From: Salticus scenicus
Taxonomy: Eukaryota > Arthropoda > Arachnida > Araneae > Salticidae
Assembly: GCA_963930645.1 (NCBI GenBank)
Contig: OZ005659.1
Location: 157,604,034 to 157,668,033, forward strand
Direction of reading: 5' to 3'
Length of the DNA stretch: 64,000 bases
Part shown: positions 57,831 through 64,000 of the stretch, piece by piece
How positions within the stretch are numbered: the stretch's first letter is position 1
How the letters are laid out: each line of letters opens with the position of its first letter
Made by a program: the position numbers and the translations under genes
Notes under the pieces: model-generated
The model's input: only the letters and a program-made list of their open reading frames with translations
What the model was told of the DNA's origin: nothing
The model's database searches: none

Positions 57831-60800
57831 TTAAATAAAGGGATTTTTGTAGTTAAAACTCATTGGCATATAGCATTTCGAAAGAATGGCAACTTTGTTA
57901 ATCAGTGTTGCCTTTGTTCTCAAACTTTGCAAATGCCCCTGTTCCTTCTTATTAAATTCGTTGTAGAGTGTTGATACAATCCTATATATAGGTGTATTAT
58001 ATCAGTGTAAATGTTTTTCTTTATTGTTCCAGAATGATTTTTATTATCTCAGAATTTTTGGTCTTTATTTTCTTTCAGTAAATTATCTCTGTTTTAAAAA
58101 TATTTTCTTTTTTATATGAACGAGTTACTCAATTAGCGTAGTCACGTCTCCAAGGAGTTGCCCCACGAGTTGAAAATCACTGCGTTATACGAGTTATATA
58201 CTTGCTCTTCTTTCTATTAAAATATATTTGAACATTTACTACAAGGACTATTTTAGAAAAAAAAAACAGTTTCAGTACATATAGACAAATGAAATATAAT
58301 TTATGAAATATGATTATGATTTTTTAAATTTAGAATAAATTCATAATATATATTTATTCTCTTAAATTTTGTGTCTATTGAATTATGTTTATATAATACA
58401 TTTAACATTCCAGAGTAGCAAGAAATATTGCATATAATAATATTTATTAATCAAAGGCATTAATAACAATTATTTATTATCAATGCTATAATGCATATAA
58501 TAATAAATAGTGATTCTAATTTATTCTATGAAAAATGCAATATACACTTTCAGAATGATTTTTCGAATGAACTGCTTATTTTTTATGAATCTTAGTGATG
58601 TTAATTTGGAACCAATCTTATATTATATAAGATTTTGTTTATGTTTTTATGAGGATTTCTGTGTTTAATGTATGTTCACTCATAAATTATTACATTCAGT
58701 ATAGTGTATCTAGAAACACCGAGGCAAAAAAGGGCACAGGTATATAGACTAAGAAGGTGCTCAAAATTCTTGCCGGAAAATGAGAATCATTTTTATAGTA
58801 ACCATTTTAAGTAAATAGTGTGCCACTTGTATCTTCTTGGGAGTTGTTATCATATAATTTGTAATAATACATTTTTATATTTGTGAGATATTACATAATT
58901 ATCTTAATATAGTTGGCTAAGAGGCTGTACTCGCTAATTACTGACATCTTATTCATAAAGAATTTTTCTATCTCTGATAATAGGATAAGATGCCTTTGAT
59001 GTAATTTTTATAAATATTATTCTGAAATGCAATTTATTTTGTGTTAAAGTTAAGAACACTTTAGCAAATAAAGTTTTCTTGATTAATTAAAGTTTTATAT
59101 GTCCGATTATCTATAAAAAAGAAAATTATTATGATTTTATTTTATCATATATTGAAAAAAAAAAAATAGCGAATTTCCAAACATTTTCGAAAGATTCTGT
59201 GATTTGAGGACCCTAAATATGATTAGACAAAGTATAGGAAATGTTTAAAAATAAGCTAATGGCACTATATTCAAGGAAATAATAAAAGAAATATTTTGAT
59301 AGATCTTTATATATTTTGAATTGTTTAGCATTTTGCGTACAATTGACGGATTGGGGCGAAACTTCGTATTTTTTTCTTTAACACGTTTTAGTCATTTTAT
59401 ATCCTTTATGGACAAAATCGAATGTAACCTGCTAATCAATGCATTTATTACAAGATGATTAAGTAATTTTTGAATTTATTTATTTATTTATTTTTTGTTG
59501 AATATAGATCCTCAAAACTCTTAGACTACGATTTTTATAACTGGCTCAATAATTCTCTGCATAATATATCTATTAAAAATACGATATGTTTTATGAATGT
59601 CATGAATTGTTTTAAATACTGCTTAAAAAGAAATTAATATAGTTCCATATTAGTGTGTGATGAAAATCAGGACTATTGCTATAATTCAAATTAACAAAAT
59701 TAGATCATAATTATACTTTTAATCTACAGTATTAGATTATATTTATACCCTTAATCTACAGTATACGCTACCGAAGTGTGACGTCACTGACCTTCTCTGG
59801 GCACACACCAACCACGAAAAAAATGGACTTAATTAACATAGAAATACTCTTTTATAATTACAATTACATATTTCTATTCATAGCGCAATATTTCTTTTAA
59901 ATAAATCATATTTTTCAAAAAAAATTGATAATAACTGGATTTTTGAAAAGGAAATTAAAATATAAAATAAAATAATAGCAGTAAAAATTTGTGAACTCAT
60001 ATTTTTTTCTATATTTAAAAAAAAAAAAAAAAAAAAATGCTTTACATAAAGAGCAAAATATTACGAAATTTTTATTACATTTAAGTATGTACTAAATTTC
60101 TAACTCAGTTTCGAAAAAAAAAAAAAAATAAATAAATAAAATAATTAATTAATTAAAAGATAAATAAAATTGTTATGTATGACCAGTTTTCTACCTTTGC
60201 AAAGAAATCGAAAAACTTTCATATTTACAAAAGGATAAATTAAATTTCTGAAAAGACAGACATTCTTGTTAACCTTCAAATTCCTCTTCCATTCAATTGT
60301 TACGATCATTTATTTTGAGCATATCTTGGTTATTTCTAGCAAGAAATAACTTTAAAAACAATTGTAAAAAAATATTCTTTTACTCTTTCCATTTTCTTTT
60401 TTTTGATTTACGTGATTCTTGTTTTTTTCTAGTTATGAACATTTTTTCCAAAATAAAGCAACTATTGTTTAATAACTTGATATTTCATTGTCGAGAACAT
60501 TTATACTGTATTCGAAGCATTCCTAAATTTTTTTCATGTTTTTTATTATTTTGCCACCACTGTTTCAGAACAGTCAATTTTTAAATAATATAAAAACAAT
60601 ATAATTTTCAAGAAAAATTTCTGTTTTGAAAATAGTGGTGACAATACAATAAAAATCGCACATGAAACTTTGGGAAAACTGCTAAAAAAAAAAAAGAAAT
60701 AAATAAAAAAAAAAAAAAAAAAAGAAGAAGAAGAAATAAAGTAAAAGAAAAATTCTTTTCGTCACACATTATTACTGTTATATAGTTTTATATTTAAGTA

Positions 60801-61035
60801 AAATTGAAACACTAAATTTTTAGTCGAATTTCGTCATTTCGAAAGCCCATTGATGTCTTAAAAGAAATTGAATATGATTTTACACTTAAATTATGATTAT
60901 TTCCAAAGTAAATTTGTTTCAGCACAATAGACTTAATGATATATTTTGCAAGATAATAAAATTTTTATCTTTAATGCTTTTTATTTGAAAATTGGATCAG
61001 TTACCTTTGGTATTATGTTAATGTAACTATAATCT

Positions 61036-61272
61036 TGTTGTTGCTGTTGTTGGGTTTTAAGGCCGATTGACTATGCTAGGGTCTTAGGTCTATAGGTGGA
61101 ATGCCTTTCTTGTGTTTCTTTCTAAGGGGTCCTAGCCCATATTTACGCAAGTTTCGGAGAAAACCACGGAAAACACCGAACGTCTAGGTCGATTAGCGCG
61201 ACCTGGGATTGAACCTGGCATCTTCTATCTACTAGCTTTAAGCTCAGAACCGCTCGGACGCTGTGGGCCAAT
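61036..61272 (-). mobile_element. tRNA-derived SINE with confirmed empty site
   Basis: On the minus strand the head has GCGTCCGAGCGGTTCTGAG (box A, of Leu/Ser tRNA type) and CCAGGTTCAATCCCAGG (box B, complement at about 61203-61219). A body with CCGTGGTTTTCTCCGAAACT follows, then a tail of AACAACAGCAACAACAAG. The target duplication TATAATCT lies at 61028-61035 and 61273-61280. Copy I at about 26636 has TTTATAATCTAATAATAAA without the insert. It is transcribed by RNA polymerase III if active; non-coding. Confidence 0.9.
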
Positions 61273-64000
61273 TATAATCTAGTAATAAATCTTCGTATTC
61301 TTTTGTTTTAAGCGAAAATTAACAAGTTTATTGAGCAGCAAACATAAGACAAGTGCAACATTGTAGATCATTAGTTGATTTGGCGAAGTAGGAGAAAATT
61401 CTATAGTGGGATTAAGTTACATGCGTGGTTCTTTGGTAAGCATTATCATAAATATCGATATATGATACAGGAATATTAGTTTCCTTTCATGGTTTACACG
61501 AATTCGGTCTTTTCGTACATTATAACTTGCATTATACATAATTTCCATTTTGTACCGGCACGTTACTTTGTTTTTGTAGTAGTTGAATATTGTTCATTTA
61601 AAATACTCATTCTATATTTAGGATTAGTTTAAGACAGCAGTTCTGAAATATAGATATGCTTTGCATAATTATTTGAAGCATATGAGTATTCGGTTACATT
61701 CGTAAGGCAAAACTATTTTATATAATTTCCACCCTTTGAAAAACAGTACATTTACTTTTAAATTTAGAATCATTTTGCTCATATTTTAAATAATAGTATG
61801 AAAAATTAAATAATAATTTTAAATAATAGTATTTTCCTTCTATGGGATACGAATACATTTTGCATGTTGAATGTATGCAATCCCCCCCCCCCCACACACA
61901 CACTCCAGTGACAAGAATAGATTATAGCAGGTGTTTTACAGGTATTATGTGAAAAAAATTATGTTGCAAATTTAAGTATTATTAATCCATCAAAATTTCA
62001 CGGATATAAACTATTTAGAGTTACAAATACTTAAATAATTTTAGTGTAGATCATGTAACGAAATATTCCGTCCTAAAAGTAGTTGAAAACCTCAGTTTTG
62101 AATTAATATTTATTTTAATTAAAGCATTACTTTGTTTCTAAAATTTTAGTATGCAAATTCATTCCACACATTCCTTCAAATAAATAATAATAACAATAAT
62201 AAAATAGTAATAATAAATTGTGTTTAGATTATAACTTTTTAAAGATATCGCACAATTTTTTTTTTGTGTTAAATGTTTTTAAATAAATGTTTTTAGTAAT
62301 ATTTATTTAGTTACATTGAAGTCATGAAATGTTGTCACATAATGAAATTTTGAGTATTTTGAATTTTCACTTAAATATGAAATATAGATAATTCTATTTG
62401 AATTACATATAACTTTTAACTATCTGTAAAAAATATATTTTCATTGCAGTTTTATAAACTATTAAACAAAATAATAATAATAATAATTAATTAGCAAAGG
62501 TAAAAGATTGTATTTTATTAAATCTTAGAAACAATTTCTAACTGAAATTATTTCGAACAGTATATCAAATATTGCAAAGATTTTGAAACATATTTGTGTT
62601 TTTTGTTTTAATACGTAATATACGTTAAATGAAGGAGAACTAATAAAAAATTTAATTAAAAAAACTATATTTAGATATTTGATATCAACTGAATTTTATT
62701 CTGTAATTAAAAATTATGAAATAGGAAAAAAAAAATACATTGTTAGTTAACATATTATCCGAGTAAATTGTTATTATAGAAAAATTATTATTGCTTTACT
62801 GAATATAAATGTTTAAAATTTTTGAACATTTTAAATATGTTACAATACAATATTTATAAAATAAAAAATAATTAGTAATTTCTTTTAAACAGAGCAAGAT
62901 TAAACTTTGAAAATACATTTCAAAAATATTAAATAAAACTAATAATTATTTTAAAAAAAATCTATTGATAACTAACATTTTATCCAAATAGTCTATTACT
63001 ATAGAAATATTATTATTGCTTTAATGAATTAACACAAAAAATATAAATATTTTAAAATTTGAAACATTCAAGAAATGTTACTGCGAAATATTTATAAAAA
63101 TAAACAACAATTAATTATTATTTTTTTAAAACAGTTAGATTTAATTTTGTAAATATATTTTAAAAATACCAATTAAGATTTATTATTATTCTTTTACCTT
63201 TTAGTGAATAATATCAAAATATTTTGTTTAATTGCTGCATTAATAAAAAATGCACTATGTAATATAGAGAGAGTATATTTGATATTTTCCTTAAGAACAT
63301 AATTAAATTTAATATTTACAGTGTTAAATAAATGTATTAAATTTTAATTTTCTGATGTAATTAAGAAAAAAATAATAATATTAATATTGTACCATATTTA
63401 TACTTTAAAACTATACTTTATATTTTATATTCTTATTTATTATTAGGTAAAAAGTTTTATTAATTATTATAAATATTTTATTCTTATTTCACCATTATAC
63501 CTTAAAGACAGCTACAGGGGAAGAAAAACTCTGTCCTTTACTTAATATCACAAGAAGAACCCAAAAGGTGTTCAGTTTGGGAACGAAGATGGCTTAAAAA
63601 ACTACTAGAAAGGTTATTGTAAACTGAAGTTAGGAGCAAGTTATGTCATCTGAAGTAAAAATTTTGAACTATTTATTTATATTTTTTTAAACTAAATATT
63701 TCCCCACATGAAGCATTGTAGAGCAAAGTGTACTCTCATACGCCACATAATTCATTTTACATTAAAGTTTAAAATGTGTTAGGGATTTTGGTCTGACCTG
63801 TTTATTTGAAAAATATTATTTGTACAATAAAATATATGTTTGGTAGTTGGAAGGGTTTTGATAATTTTTCGTTTCTATATTCTACAGTAAATATTAGCAA
63901 AGTGTATTTGAAAATTGCTATTTGTATAGTAAAATATTTAAAAATATAGAAATTATAATTTTAACGTTGTATATAGATAAAAATAAAGTTGTTAATTCAT

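Larger units (their letters stand above)
56700..64000 (+). repeat. Segmental duplication copy III, runs off the window
   Basis: Aligns in order with copy I blocks from 14,490 to about 30,900 and with copy II from 39,340 to about 51,660. Copy III lacks the hAT-like, nested C-rich, Helentron-like and Tc1 insertions, which makes it the best empty-site reference. Its own insertions are at 57629-57830 and 61036-61272. The last aligned base is the window end, so the copy continues. No gene is seen; the frames at 60297-60584 and 61718-61903 have no recognisable features. Confidence 0.75.

Noticed and set aside
61200..61272. A genuine tRNA gene of Ser/Leu type.
   Set aside because: It has boxes A and B but is joined to a SINE body and tail with a target duplication, and the cloverleaf is imperfect.
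1..64000. CRISPR array, operons, bacterial promoters or terminators.
   Set aside because: No regularly spaced short repeats with unique spacers exist; composition, SINEs, LINE and DNA transposons are those of an animal genome.

Overview
This is a gene-poor, very AT-rich stretch of animal nuclear DNA, most likely from an arachnid. The spider assignment is an inference: Tc1, mariner, LINE and Helentron-like relics of these kinds, long A/T runs and huge non-coding intervals fit spider genomes. I found no intact host gene, no exon set, no rRNA or true tRNA gene, and nothing bacterial. Every recognisable protein is a broken transposon or retrotransposon protein.

Layout. 1-14,390: unrelated AT-rich DNA holding five copies of a palindromic fold-back element (306-678, 3259-3426, 3545-3757, 4037-4220, 12099-12296), a SINE fragment, a C/G-rich tandem-repeat element (4812-6904), a decayed mariner (6933-8268), a TTAA-target MITE (8935-9233) and a second, short mariner-like element (10243-11191).

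14,480-64,000: an ancient tandem segmental duplication seen as three diverged copies. Copy I runs from about 14,480 to 36,000, copy II from about 39,340 to 55,720, and copy III from about 56,700 to past the window end. The copies are aligned non-coding DNA, each interrupted by its own insertions, so the sister copies act as empty sites. Insertions in copy I: hAT-like 15150-16909 carrying a SINE, a nested block 18373-22497, Helentron-like 24284-26302 and Tc1 27639-29045. Insertions in copy II: Helentron-like 39481-40502, 42437-47056 and 48140-48986. Insertions in copy III: a TTAA MITE at 57629-57830 and a SINE at 61036-61272. The Helentron-like element at 42437-47056 itself contains a 5'-truncated LINE (43088-46708), whose reverse transcriptase is split by a 220-bp MITE.

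Between copies I and II lies a 2.93-kb unit (36008-38933) with 319-bp inverted terminal repeats. It encloses a decayed gene for a protein with repeated Cys/His pairs that I cannot assign to a known transposase. This unit, the palindromic family with arm-matched variation and the asymmetric-ended Helentron-like family are the best candidates for undescribed biology.
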